Shown here: piece after piece, positions 8,344 to 16,892 of the stretch
How positions within the stretch are numbered: the stretch's first letter is position 1
Layout: each line of letters starts with the position of its first letter
Assembly (NCBI GenBank): GCA_005888315.1
Contig: VAWH01000069.1
Coordinates: forward strand, 1-47,332
Source: Actinomycetota bacterium
Lineage (GTDB): Bacteria; Actinomycetota; Thermoleophilia; Gaiellales; Gaiellaceae
Reading direction: 5' to 3'
Length of the DNA stretch: 47,332 nucleotides
Position numbers and translations under genes: made by a program
Notes under the pieces: generated by a model
Databases searched by the model: none
The model's input: the letters and a program-made list of their open reading frames with translations, nothing else
What the model was told of the DNA's origin: nothing

Positions 8344-8377
8344 AGGGAAGCGAAAGACAGCGGAGGAGGTGAATCGA

Positions 8378-8536
8378 TTGGGCGACAAGACCGACCGCGC
8401 GTCAGGGACCATGAAGGAGGCTGCCGGGAAGGCGAAGCGGGATCCGAACCTCGCGGCCAAGGGCCGCCGCGAGCAGATCAAAGGCGACGTCAAGAAGAGC
8501 GGCAAGAAGCTCAAGGACGCCGCGAAGAAGATGTGA
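8378..8536 (+). CDS. CsbD-like small stress protein
   Basis: A 52-residue, very basic and hydrophilic protein with the CsbD pattern: DKTDRASGTMKEAAGKAKRD at the front, then QIKGDVKKSGKKLKDAAKK. CsbD proteins are abundant, small, probably disordered stress proteins; in Bacillus csbD is controlled by the general stress sigma factor SigB. The start is TTG 8378, chosen because AGGAGGT (8364-8370) lies 7 bases upstream; the longer open frame reaching back to 7862 is the antisense of the NfeD-like gene. Molecular function is not known for the family. Confidence 0.8.
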   Translation: MGDKTDRASGTMKEAAGKAKRDPNLAAKGRREQIKGDVKKSGKKLKDAAKKM

Positions 8537-8575
8537 CGTGCGAGAACGGCCGGCTGCCGGTGTGCGAGTGGCGGG

Positions 8576-9712
8576 CTAGAGCACCGGCGCCGGCTCGCGA
8601 ACGGAGAGGACGTTGAACGCGGCGACCGGCCGCGGGAAACCCTTGAGCGTGAACTCGCCGGCCGGCTCGACCTCGACGTCGTCCTCGACCTCGGCATAGA
8701 GACGCTGTGCGATCAGGATCTGCCCGCCCGTGGCCTCGTCGGCGAGCCGCGACGCGAGATTCGTGACGGCGCCGATCGCAGCGTAGTCGGAGCGCTCCTC
8801 GAAGCCGACTTCGCCACACGTTGCATAGCCGAGCGCGATGCCCGCCCCGAAGTCGAGGTCGTAGCCTCGCTTGCGCCAGCGCGGCGTGAGCCCGGCCATC
8901 TCCTGCCGGAGCGCGCAACCCATGCGTACGGCCCGAAGCGCGTAGTCGGGGATCTCGATCGGGTCGTTGAAGAAGAGCTGGACGCCGTCGCCCTGGAGAA
9001 ATCCGACGGTCGCGTCGAACTGCTTCACCAGGGCGCCGATCGTGTCGTGGAACTCGCGCAGGACGCGCATCAGCTCCTCCGGCTCGACCGAGTCGGCGAA
9101 GCTCGTCCAGCCGCGGAGATCGGCGAAGAGCATCGCGACCTCGCGACGATGGCTGCGCAGGATCGACTCGTTGCCCGAAGAGACGATCGCGTCTGCGAGC
9201 TGCGGCGACAGGAAGCGGCGCAGCTGCCCGAGCCGCTCCAGCTCCTCGACCTGGTTGGTCACGCGTTCCTCGAGCGTCCGGTTGAGCTCGCTCAGTTCCG
9301 CGGCCTGTGCCTTGATCGTGTCGTGGTACCGCTTGATCCGGAGGAGCGACCGCACTCGCGTGAGCAGCTCGTCGTGGTTGAACGGCTTGGGAATGAAGTC
9401 GTCCGCCCCGGCCTCGATCGCCTTCGTCTTCTCGGGACCGATGCTCGACGTGACCATGATCACCGGCAGGACCGCCGTGTCCTCGTTTTCGCGCAGCTGC
9501 TCGCAGACCGCGTAACCGTCCATCCCGGGCATGACGACGTCGAGCAGGATCAGATCGGGCTCCTCAGCCTGGACGAGCTCGAGCGCCTCCGCTCCGCTGT
9601 GAGCCGAGACGACCTCGTAGCCCCGCGGAGCGAGCACCGCCTCGAGCAGCCGCACGTTCTCCGGGAGGTCGTCGACGACGAGGATCTTGGCCGCGCCGTT
9701 GCTGCTATTCAG
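8576..9712 (-). CDS. response regulator with class III cyclase output domain
   Basis: About 378 residues. The receiver domain (1-125) has ILVVDD, the phosphoacceptor in LILLDVVMPGMDGY and the KP lysine in DDFIPKPF. A coiled-coil linker follows (AELSELNRTLEERVTNQVEELERL), then a class III cyclase domain with metal aspartates in LFADLRGWTSF and LQGDGVQLFF. Phosphorylation by the upstream kinase would be expected to control cyclic nucleotide production. No ATG, GTG or TTG in frame fits the domain start: the frame's earlier part is antiphase coding of the preceding gene. CTG at 9712, 6 bases after GGAG and overlapping the previous stop by 8 bases, is my best start. It is the last gene of a four-gene operon. 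Confidence 0.85.
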   Translation of the reverse strand: MNSSNGAAKILVVDDLPENVRLLEAVLAPRGYEVVSAHSGAEALELVQAEEPDLILLDVVMPGMDGYAVCEQLRENEDTAVLPVIMVTSSIGPEKTKAIEAGADDFIPKPFNHDELLTRVRSLLRIKRYHDTIKAQAAELSELNRTLEERVTNQVEELERLGQLRRFLSPQLADAIVSSGNESILRSHRREVAMLFADLRGWTSFADSVEPEELMRVLREFHDTIGALVKQFDATVGFLQGDGVQLFFNDPIEIPDYALRAVRMGCALRQEMAGLTPRWRKRGYDLDFGAGIALGYATCGEVGFEERSDYAAIGAVTNLASRLADEATGGQILIAQRLYAEVEDDVEVEPAGEFTLKGFPRPVAAFNVLSVREPAPVL

Positions 9713-10085
9713 CGTTCGCTCCGCAGTAGCGCTTGACGGTAACGATGAACTCCGGAACGTCGACCGGCTTCGAGATGTAGCCGTCGAACCCGGCCTCGAG
9801 GAAACGCTCCCTGTCGCCGGCCATCGCCTGCGCGGTGAGGGCGACGACGCATGCTCCTGCCGTGCGCTCGTCTGCACGCAGTCGCCGAAGCGCCTCGAAG
9901 CCGTCGATTCCCGGCAATTGGGCATCCATGAGAACGAGGTCGGGAGCGTGCTGCGCGGCAAGCTCGAGCGCGTGCTCGCCGGAATCCGCCTCGAGCGTGC
10001 GGTAGCCGGTCGCCTGGAGCACGTCCCGGAACAGCTTCATGTTCTTCTCGTTGTCCTCGACGACGAGGACGAGCTCGCCCGCCAT
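9705..10085 (-). CDS. single-domain response regulator (CheY-like)
   Basis: A 126-residue stand-alone receiver domain. Visible residues are the acidic pocket in LVLVVEDNEKN, the phosphoacceptor aspartate in LVLMDAQLPGIDG, the Thr of VVALTAQAM and the lysine of GYISKPVD. With no output domain it probably relays phosphate or binds a partner, as in DivK/CheY-type proteins. Its ATG overlaps the kinase stop (TGATG), so it is translationally coupled to the kinase, and its 3' end overlaps the receiver-cyclase gene. The longer open frame to 10949 is antiphase to the kinase and not real. Confidence 0.88.
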   Translation of the reverse strand: MAGELVLVVEDNEKNMKLFRDVLQATGYRTLEADSGEHALELAAQHAPDLVLMDAQLPGIDGFEALRRLRADERTAGACVVALTAQAMAGDRERFLEAGFDGYISKPVDVPEFIVTVKRYCGANAE

Positions 10086-11695
10086 CAGCCCGCCTCGACC
10101 GGAAGCGTGAACGTGAACGTGCTCCCCACGCCCGGCGTGCTCTCGACCCAGATCCGCCCGCCGTGCAACTCGACCAGCCGCTTCGAGAGCGCGAGCCCGA
10201 GGCCCGTTCCCTCGCGCTGCTCGACGCCGACTTGCGTCTGCTGGAACTCCTCGAAGATCCGCTCGTGGTCTTCCGGCGCGATGCCCGGGCCGGTGTCGGC
10301 GACCGAGACCTGGATCTCGCCGTTCACCTGCGCCGAGCGCACTTCCACGCTTCCGCCCGCAGGCGTGAACTTGACTGCGTTCGAGAGTAGGTTGAAGACG
10401 ACCTGCCGGACCCGGCGCTCGTCCGCGGCCACGATCCCGACCGACGGGTCGATCATGAGGCCGAGCGCGACGCCGTTCCGAAGGGCCCGCTCCTTGACCA
10501 TGACTGTGCCGCGCTCGAGCGCCTCCCGGACGGAGAAGGGCGCGATCTCGAGCTCGACTTGCCCGGCCTCGACCTTCGAGAGGTCGAGGATGTCGTTGAT
10601 CAGGGCGAGCAGGTGGTCGGAGGACGAGAGGATGTCGCCGATGTACTCCTCCTGCTTCTCGTTCAGGTCGCCGAAGAGCTTCTCGCGCAGGACCTGCGAG
10701 AAGCCCATGATCGCGTTGAGCGGCGTCCGCAGCTCGTGCGACATGTTGGCGAGGAACTCCGACTTGTGCCTGCTCGCCGTCTCCAGCTCGCGATAGAGAC
10801 GGTCGAGCTCGTCGTTCATCCGGTTGACGTTCGCCCCTAGAGCGCCCAGCTCGTCGCGGTTGGCGACCTCGACATGGCGCGTGAAGTCGCCAGAGGCGAT
10901 CGCCGCCAAGCGTCGGCCGATTCGCTGAAGCGGGCCGATCAGCGACCAAGAGAGCAGCAGTCCGAGCGCGAGGGCCAGGGCGACAGCTCCCGCCGCGACC
11001 GCGACGAAGAGATTCCTCGAGCTCGAGTACGAGTGCTGGTTCTCGGCGATCAACGCCTTCGTCTTGGCGGTCGTAGTCTCGGCGAGCCCACGCGCGGCGA
11101 CCTCGAGGTCGACGGACAGTTGCTCCGCACGCGCATGGAGCGCGCTCGAGGCACGGCTCGAGCGCGCGATCCTCGGGACGAGCACTTTGATTCTTCCGTA
11201 GTCGCTCTTGATCTGACGGACCTGACCAGACTCGCTCGCTGTCGGCTTGAACCCGAGCTGCGTCGCCGTTCCAAGCAGCGCGAGCACGCTCTCAACCGGC
11301 TGCTGGATCTTGCGTAGGCAGGCCGGCCCGAGGGCTCCTGCAGCGGAGCGTCGTCCGCCGTTCAGCCATGTCGCGTAGTCAGCGTTCCCCGCACAGATCG
11401 CGAGCTCCTGCCGGAGCGCGGCCGCGTCCGCCTCGAGCTGCTGGTAACCGGCGACGCGAACCTGGAGAGCGCCCAGATGCTCTGCGCGCAGGTTCGACTG
11501 GCCGAGAACCCGAAGCCCGAGCAGCGCGACGAGGACCAACAGCGCGGCGATCGAGAGAAAGCCGACGAGCAGCTTCGTGCGAACCTTGACCGGCAGCCGC
11601 CCGACCGCTCGCACGAGCGGGTTGTCGGCGCGGCTGAGCAGCCGCCGTTTGTCCGCATCGGCTGCTTGCCTGGGTGCGACCGCCGATTCGGTCAA
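10085..11695 (-). CDS. membrane sensor histidine kinase with HAMP domain
   Basis: A 536-residue histidine kinase. It has one membrane segment near 42-66, an extracellular helical sensor of about 160 residues containing two Cys, a second membrane segment near 228-253, then HAMP, HisKA with the phosphorylated histidine in FLANMSHELRTPLNAI, and HATPase with the N box (NLLSNAVKFTPAGG), G1 (VADTGPGIAPED) and G2 (GTGLGLAL). It autophosphorylates and should donate to the two receivers encoded directly downstream. Start TTG 11695 lies 4 bases after the stop of the NTF2-like gene. The sensed signal is unknown; the helical extracellular domain resembles four-helix-bundle sensors. Confidence 0.9.
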   Translation of the reverse strand: MTESAVAPRQAADADKRRLLSRADNPLVRAVGRLPVKVRTKLLVGFLSIAALLVLVALLGLRVLGQSNLRAEHLGALQVRVAGYQQLEADAAALRQELAICAGNADYATWLNGGRRSAAGALGPACLRKIQQPVESVLALLGTATQLGFKPTASESGQVRQIKSDYGRIKVLVPRIARSSRASSALHARAEQLSVDLEVAARGLAETTTAKTKALIAENQHSYSSSRNLFVAVAAGAVALALALGLLLSWSLIGPLQRIGRRLAAIASGDFTRHVEVANRDELGALGANVNRMNDELDRLYRELETASRHKSEFLANMSHELRTPLNAIMGFSQVLREKLFGDLNEKQEEYIGDILSSSDHLLALINDILDLSKVEAGQVELEIAPFSVREALERGTVMVKERALRNGVALGLMIDPSVGIVAADERRVRQVVFNLLSNAVKFTPAGGSVEVRSAQVNGEIQVSVADTGPGIAPEDHERIFEEFQQTQVGVEQREGTGLGLALSKRLVELHGGRIWVESTPGVGSTFTFTLPVEAG

Positions 11696-11699
11696 GAGC

Positions 11700-12191
11700 T
11701 CACGGCTTCAGCGTCACCGTTGCAGCGGTCAGGTTGGTGATCAGCCACCGGCCGTTGATCTTGCGCACCTCCTGGTCTGCGCCCACCGCCGTCACGACCT
11801 TGCCCGTGTCGACGTCGACGTAGTGGCACTCGAAGTAGAGCGTTCCTTTGCTCCCGTTCACCGTCGCTCGGATCTTGTAGGCGGGCGTATCCGACTCCCA
11901 GTGGTTCTGAGGCTGGAACGGTCCCGATTTGGCGAACAGTCCCCGAATCGCGGTCTTGCCCGTATAGGTCTTGCCGCCGATCGTCGCCGTCGCCTTTGGC
12001 GCCCACAGCGACATCATCAGATTGAGGTTCTTCCTCGATGCCGCTTTGTGCCAGGTCTTCTCGATCTGGTCGATCTTGTACAGGTTGGCGAGCTTTTGGT
12101 CACTCGTGTTGGAGTCCTTGCCCCAGGCGCTGTAGCCGGCGATCAGGACGCCCAAGCCGACGAGCGTCGCTGCCATGAGTAGCTTCTTCAC
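11700..12191 (-). CDS. exported SnoaL/NTF2-like protein
   Basis: A 163-residue protein with an N-terminal signal or anchor segment (KKLLMAATLVGLGVLIAGYSAWG) followed by an NTF2/SnoaL-like cone fold: a helix (LYKIDQIEKTWHKAA), LMMSLWAPKATATIGG, and the closing strands GADQEVRKINGRWLITNL. Such domains bind small ligands or act as isomerases; no catalytic pair is recognisable. The GTG at 12191 follows GAAGGGA at good spacing. The gene is first in the kinase operon and ends 4 bases before the kinase start, so it may be a periplasmic ligand-binding accessory of that sensor, which is an inference from position. Confidence 0.75.
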   Translation of the reverse strand: MKKLLMAATLVGLGVLIAGYSAWGKDSNTSDQKLANLYKIDQIEKTWHKAASRKNLNLMMSLWAPKATATIGGKTYTGKTAIRGLFAKSGPFQPQNHWESDTPAYKIRATVNGSKGTLYFECHYVDVDTGKVVTAVGADQEVRKINGRWLITNLTAATVTLKP

Positions 12192-12312
12192 GCCGCATCC
12201 CTTCAGTTGTCGTTGCCGATGATCTCTAGACGGTCTCGCGGCCTTCGATCTTCTGGCGCTTCCCCTGCGCAGATGGTCTCACGGTTTTTCGGTCTTGGCT
12301 AGCGACGGCCCG

Positions 12313-15300
12313 CTACCGCTGCGACGAAGCTCTCCGGGTATCTGCTGCCGCGCCGGCGCTGGCATCGCTCCCGTGCAGGAACGCTGCGGCGCCAACCTTC
12401 CCGTAGAAGGATTCCGCGTGCGCACGCTGCGCCTCGGCCTCGGTCTCGCGACCTGCAGCGGCGAACGCGTCGGCCGCCCGTAGTCGCACGTACGCGGCTG
12501 CCGCTGGATGCCCGATGCCGTCGATGATGTTCGCGGCTCGACCGAGATCGTCCTCACAGATCGCCCGAGCCGCGTCGTTCCATGGGCTCTTGATCGGATC
12601 TGCGTCCAGCACCACATCGGAAAACTCGTTCGCGCGCCCGAGGTCACGGAACACCCACGCGACGTCGACCAGAGTCGGAAAGGCCGAGCAAAGCGCAGGC
12701 ACCATCACTTCGCCGATTCCGGCGAGCTCGGATGCGAGCTCGTCGGCCTCGCCGCGGCTTCCGGTTAGAAGTGCAACGGCCGCACGGACGGAGTACGCGG
12801 CTGACTGCGCCTGCAGATCCGAGGCGCGTGCAAGGTCGCGCCCGCGCGCGCTGTCACGTTCGGCGCCGGCCGAATCCCCGCGCGCGAGCCTGATCCATGC
12901 GCGCAGCGAGAGGACGCGCGGGTCGCTGTAGTAGCGGTCGCCGGCCTCGGCCGCTGCGATCAACTCTTCCGCAATTGCGAGCGCCTCGTCCCATCGGCCA
13001 TCGAGGTAGGCCCAGTCGGCGGCGTCGGCTCGTGCGTTAAGCACGTGTCGGGCGAGGCCGTAACGCCCGGAAAGCTCGAGGTGATGGTGCCACGCGCGCC
13101 GTGCGTCGATGAGCCTCCCGAAGAACTGGAGCTCGGAAGAGAGATTGCCGTAGCCGATGACAACCATCTCGAATGCACCTGCGGCCTGCGCGACCGAGAT
13201 GCCGGTCTCGATCTCGTCGAGGCCGCCGGGGTCACCGAGGCAGCAGCGGGCACACCCGACGACGATGTGGAGGCGAGCGCGCTGGTCCTCCATTCCGAGC
13301 GCCTCGACCAGCGGCATCGCCTCGGCTCCGACGCGAATCGACTCGTGAAAGCGGCCGGCCAGCATGTGGAAGCCGCTTTGATTCGTCAGCGCTTCCGCTC
13401 TCGCGCGAGATGCGGGTTGGGCAGCCACGGCGTCGAGAGCGACCGCGATGTAGTGGTCGGTTCCGGCGCGGTTGCCGACGAACCAGCAGAAGCGCGCCGC
13501 GAGCGTTGCCGCTTCACCCGCGCCTTCGAGGTCTCCCGTTGCGCGGAATCCCTCGAGCGCCTCGCTCAACAGGTCGAGTCCAGGCCGCCCGAGCAGGAAG
13601 AGCGCGCGTGCGCGCTGGAGCAAGAGCCGCGGTCGCTCGGGATCGTCGGGAGAGCACAGTGCGAGGGCGTCCGCGAAGAAAGCCGCAGCCGGTTCGGACG
13701 CGGAAAGCGCCAAGGCGCGCTCGCCTGCCGCAGCTACCGACGCGCGCGTGCGCTCGAGCAGGACCGGATCGTCCGCGACGCCGGCCGCGCGGGCGAGCTC
13801 CAACGCCTGCCGGTAATGGTGAGCAAGCAGCTCCGCGTGATCCTCGGGGCGTCCGAGCCCTTCGATCCACTCAGCTGCCCGACGGTGCTTCTCCCCGCGT
13901 GAGCGACGCGGGATCTGGCTGTAGGCGACGTCGCAAAGCAGCACGTGCTGGAAGGCGTACTGGGTGTCCTCGGCGACCGCCGATCGCCGCTCCCGGCGAA
14001 CGAAATCCTTGCGCTCGAGCGTACGGAGCAGGGTTTCCGCATCGGCAGCGGACAGGCCGCTCCCCGTTGCGACGCCGCCGAGCCAGAAGACCTTCCCGTG
14101 CACAGCGGCCTCTCGGAGCAGCTCCTTTTCGGTTCGGGGCAAGGCGTCCAGTCGAGAAGCGATGACACCTTGAACCGACTCCGGCAGCTCGCCGCTCGTA
14201 CCGCGCTCCGCCAGCATGCGAACGTATTGCTCCGCGAACAGCGGGTTGCCACCCGCTCGCTCGAGCAGCGTTTGTTGCTCGTCCGCAAGCTGAAGCGGCC
14301 GCTCGAGCACCGCCGAGAGCAGGCGCACCGTCTCGTCGTCGCCGAGAGGCTGCAGCGAGATCGTGGTCGCGTTTGCCTTCCCGCCTCCCCAGGCCTGGCG
14401 CCGCTCCAGCAACTCCGGCCGTGCTGTTCCGACGATCAGGAGTGGGACGCCGCGGAGCCAGTCGACGAGGTCGTCGAGGAAGTCCAAGAGGCCGTCGTCC
14501 GCCCAGTGCAGGTCCTCGAAGACGAGAACAGCCGGCCGGCGCTCGGCGATCGTTTCGAAAAAGCGACGCCACGCCGCCATCGCGGCCTCTGCACCGCCGT
14601 CGGCGCTGCCGTCACCCGTCACACCGATGAGCGCACGGAGCTCTGTTTCGAGCCAACGCGCCTCGCTCGCCTCCGGCGTCAGCCTCGCAACGGCGTCGTG
14701 GAGCTTCCGCTCAGCCTCATCGGCACCGTCGGTCTCGAGGATCCCCGCCTCAGCCTTGACGATCTCGCCGAGCGCCCAGAACGTCACTCTCTCGCCGTAG
14801 GGCAGACAACGGCCCTGGCGCCATGTGATCAGCTCGGGCTCGCGCTCGACGACCTGCGAGAGCTCGGCGACAAGCCGCGACTTGCCGATTCCGGGAACGC
14901 CGACGAGCGTGATGAGCTGCGCCGCGCGCTCTTCGCGGACGCGGCCGAGGCTCGAGCGCAGCAGCTCGAGCTCGCGATCGCGTCCGATGAACGGCGTCCT
15001 TGCGCGTTCGGCCACGTCCACTCCGAACCGGGCCACGGCCTCGACCGCTTCCCAAACCGGGATCGGCTCCGCCTTGCCCTTCGCCTGTACCGGTGGCGCG
15101 TCCTGATACCGAATCGCGTCGCGCGTCGCGCGATAGGTCGTCTCGCCGACAAGCACCCCGCCGACCGGCGCCGGCGCCTGCAATCGCGCGGCCGTGTTGA
15201 CGACGTCGCCGGCCACCATCGCCTCGCCCTCGGCCGGTCGCGCACCGACGTGCACCAGCGCCTCGCCGGTGTTGATCGCGATCCGCACCTGCAGATCCGG

Positions 15301-15666
15301 TTGTTCCGCGACCCAGTCACGGATCGCGAAGGCCGCCCGTACCGCACGCTCGGCATCGTCCTCGTGCGCAACCGGTGCGCCGAAGACGGCCATCACCGCA
15401 TCGCCGATGAACTTCTCGACCGTGCCTCCATGCCGCTCGAGCTCCGCGCGCAGGCGGGCGTGATAGGGCGAGAGCAGCGCGCGGACGTCCTCCGGATCGA
15501 GCCGCTCCGCTTGCGCGGTGAATCCGACGAGGTCGACGAAGACGACCGTGACGATCTTCCGTTCCTCGCCGAGCGCGCGCTCGTCAGCCTGCAGCGGACT
15601 TGCGCAGGAATTGCAAAAACGAGCCCCTTCGGGATTCTGCTGACCGCAGCTCGGACAGGTCACCAC
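12313..15666 (-). CDS. zinc-ribbon / class III cyclase / AAA-type ATPase / TPR-like regulator
   Basis: About 1,117 residues. A zinc ribbon opens the protein (CPSCGQQNPEGARFCNSC), then a class III cyclase domain with both metal aspartates (VFVDLVGFT, KFIGDAVMAVFG), then a STAND/AAA ATPase module with Walker A GVPGIGKSRL and Walker B VLVFEDLHWADD, and a long C-terminal helical repeat half of TPR type. This architecture is frequent in soil actinobacteria, and members are thought to be large signalling scaffolds; products and inputs are rarely known. I chose GTG 15666: a TACGCT -10-like box at 15678-15673 ends 6 bases before it, suggesting a leaderless mRNA. TTG 15672 and GTG 15663 are alternatives. 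The frame up to 16167 is antisense of the neighbouring PLP gene. Confidence 0.85.
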   Translation of the reverse strand: MVTCPSCGQQNPEGARFCNSCASPLQADERALGEERKIVTVVFVDLVGFTAQAERLDPEDVRALLSPYHARLRAELERHGGTVEKFIGDAVMAVFGAPVAHEDDAERAVRAAFAIRDWVAEQPDLQVRIAINTGEALVHVGARPAEGEAMVAGDVVNTAARLQAPAPVGGVLVGETTYRATRDAIRYQDAPPVQAKGKAEPIPVWEAVEAVARFGVDVAERARTPFIGRDRELELLRSSLGRVREERAAQLITLVGVPGIGKSRLVAELSQVVEREPELITWRQGRCLPYGERVTFWALGEIVKAEAGILETDGADEAERKLHDAVARLTPEASEARWLETELRALIGVTGDGSADGGAEAAMAAWRRFFETIAERRPAVLVFEDLHWADDGLLDFLDDLVDWLRGVPLLIVGTARPELLERRQAWGGGKANATTISLQPLGDDETVRLLSAVLERPLQLADEQQTLLERAGGNPLFAEQYVRMLAERGTSGELPESVQGVIASRLDALPRTEKELLREAAVHGKVFWLGGVATGSGLSAADAETLLRTLERKDFVRRERRSAVAEDTQYAFQHVLLCDVAYSQIPRRSRGEKHRRAAEWIEGLGRPEDHAELLAHHYRQALELARAAGVADDPVLLERTRASVAAAGERALALSASEPAAAFFADALALCSPDDPERPRLLLQRARALFLLGRPGLDLLSEALEGFRATGDLEGAGEAATLAARFCWFVGNRAGTDHYIAVALDAVAAQPASRARAEALTNQSGFHMLAGRFHESIRVGAEAMPLVEALGMEDQRARLHIVVGCARCCLGDPGGLDEIETGISVAQAAGAFEMVVIGYGNLSSELQFFGRLIDARRAWHHHLELSGRYGLARHVLNARADAADWAYLDGRWDEALAIAEELIAAAEAGDRYYSDPRVLSLRAWIRLARGDSAGAERDSARGRDLARASDLQAQSAAYSVRAAVALLTGSRGEADELASELAGIGEVMVPALCSAFPTLVDVAWVFRDLGRANEFSDVVLDADPIKSPWNDAARAICEDDLGRAANIIDGIGHPAAAAYVRLRAADAFAAAGRETEAEAQRAHAESFYGKVGAAAFLHGSDASAGAAADTRRASSQR

Positions 15667-15672
15667 AGCCAA

Positions 15673-15678
15673 AGCGTA
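15673..15678 (-). promoter_or_regulatory. putative -10 box of the large cyclase-ATPase gene
   Basis: TACGCT on the minus strand fits the actinobacterial TAnnnT -10 form and lies 6 bases before GTG 15666. A GTGACC at 17 bases upstream could be the -35. The same spacing is seen at several other starts in this window. Confidence 0.4.
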
Positions 15679-15725
15679 CGACGTGCCCTTCCGTTGGTCA
15701 CGGTCCGACGCAGACGAGCCGCGGG

Positions 15726-16892
15726 TTAAGCCTCGAGACGAAGCAGCGAGCGATTCCGCGCAAGCAGGTCGAGGACCGTGCCCACGTCGTCGGCGGTGTT
15801 GTAGCAGTGGGCCGAGATCCTGAGATTGCCGTCCCGCGAGGAGGTCACGACGCCTGCGTCCGCCAGCGCGGCGACGAGCTTTTCGACGTCGGTCGAGGCG
15901 ACGCAGACGAGCGCGCCCCGCTCCTCCGGCGCGCGCGGCGTGACGACCTGAGCATTGAGCTCGTCGAGGCCTGCGAGGAGCAGCGCGTTCAGCTCGCGGA
16001 CGTGGGCCTCCGTCTCCTCGATCCTGATTTCCCGCATCAGCTCGATCCCGGCGATCCCTGCGTAGATGGCCGGAATCGGCGGCGTGCCCGACTCGAACCG
16101 GCGGGCCGTCGGGGCCGGCGAGTAGTCGTGGATGTCCATCTCGAAGATGTTGCGGTCGGCGAACCACCCCGTCGCGGTCGGCTCGAGCTGCTCGACGAGG
16201 TCGCGGCGGCAGTAGAGAAACCCGAGCCCGGCCGAGCCGAGCAGGTACTTGAGGACCCCGGCGGCGAGAAAGTCGCAGCCGAGCGCCTTCACGTCCACCG
16301 GGAGCGAACCGACGGACTGGTATGCGTCGAGCAGGACGAGGGCGCCCCGCTCGTGGGCGAGCTCGGCCACGCCGGCGACGTCGAGCCTGCTCCCGTTGCG
16401 AAAACAGACGTGCGTGACCGCGACGAGCGCCGTCTGCTCGTCGATGGCCGCCTCGAAGCGCTCGAGCGGAATCGTCGCGCCGGGCTCGGCGGGAACATGG
16501 ACGACGCGGGCGCCGCGCCGCTCCTGGGCATGCCAGATCTGGCCGATCGTCGGAAACTCGAAGTCGCTGACGACGACCTTGTCACGGCCGTTCTGGAAGG
16601 GGAGCGCGCTCGCGATCGCACTGACTCCCGCCGAGACGGACGTCGTGACCGCCACCTCGTCCTCCGCGGCGTTGAGGAGACCCGCGACACTCCGCCGCGC
16701 GCCCTCGAGCTGCTCGACCCAGTACTCCCAGGGCGCGCCGTGCTCGTCCCAGTCGGCGAGGTAGCGGCCGTACGCCTCGCGCACCGCGTCCGAAAGCGCC
16801 CCCTGCGAACAGCTGTTGATGTAGACGCGCCGGTCGAAGATCGGGAAGCGATGCCGGATCCGCGCCGGCAGCGCGTCGACGCTAACGGCCAA
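15726..16892 (-). CDS. class V aminotransferase-fold PLP enzyme
   Basis: A 388-residue fold-type I PLP enzyme of the class V group (cysteine desulfurase, isopenicillin-N epimerase, kynureninase relatives). The PLP lysine is K215 in AAGVLKYLLGSAG, with the ring-binding aspartate and partner in LLDAYQ (D189, Q192) and stacking H161. The reaction cannot be read from sequence: transamination, desulfuration or lyase chemistry are all possible. It is the last gene of the importer operon, its TTG start overlapping the livF stop by 11 bases, which implies that its substrate is the imported compound or a derivative. Confidence 0.82.
   Translation of the reverse strand: MAVSVDALPARIRHRFPIFDRRVYINSCSQGALSDAVREAYGRYLADWDEHGAPWEYWVEQLEGARRSVAGLLNAAEDEVAVTTSVSAGVSAIASALPFQNGRDKVVVSDFEFPTIGQIWHAQERRGARVVHVPAEPGATIPLERFEAAIDEQTALVAVTHVCFRNGSRLDVAGVAELAHERGALVLLDAYQSVGSLPVDVKALGCDFLAAGVLKYLLGSAGLGFLYCRRDLVEQLEPTATGWFADRNIFEMDIHDYSPAPTARRFESGTPPIPAIYAGIAGIELMREIRIEETEAHVRELNALLLAGLDELNAQVVTPRAPEERGALVCVASTDVEKLVAALADAGVVTSSRDGNLRISAHCYNTADDVGTVLDLLARNRSLLRLEA

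Noticed and set aside
7862-8377. Long plus-strand frame leading into the CsbD-like gene
   Set aside because: Its first part is antisense to the NfeD-like gene, and a strong ribosome-binding site marks TTG 8378 as the start.
9713-9961. N-terminal extension of the receiver-cyclase
   Set aside because: It is out-of-phase coding of the upstream receiver gene with no domain content.
10086-10949. N-terminal extension of the stand-alone receiver
   Set aside because: Arg/Ala-rich translation of the kinase gene in the wrong frame; ATG 10085 overlaps the kinase stop.
13045-15729. Several long plus-strand frames, including one of 594 codons
   Set aside because: They are antisense shadows of the large cyclase-ATPase gene, with biased Arg/Ala composition and no motifs.
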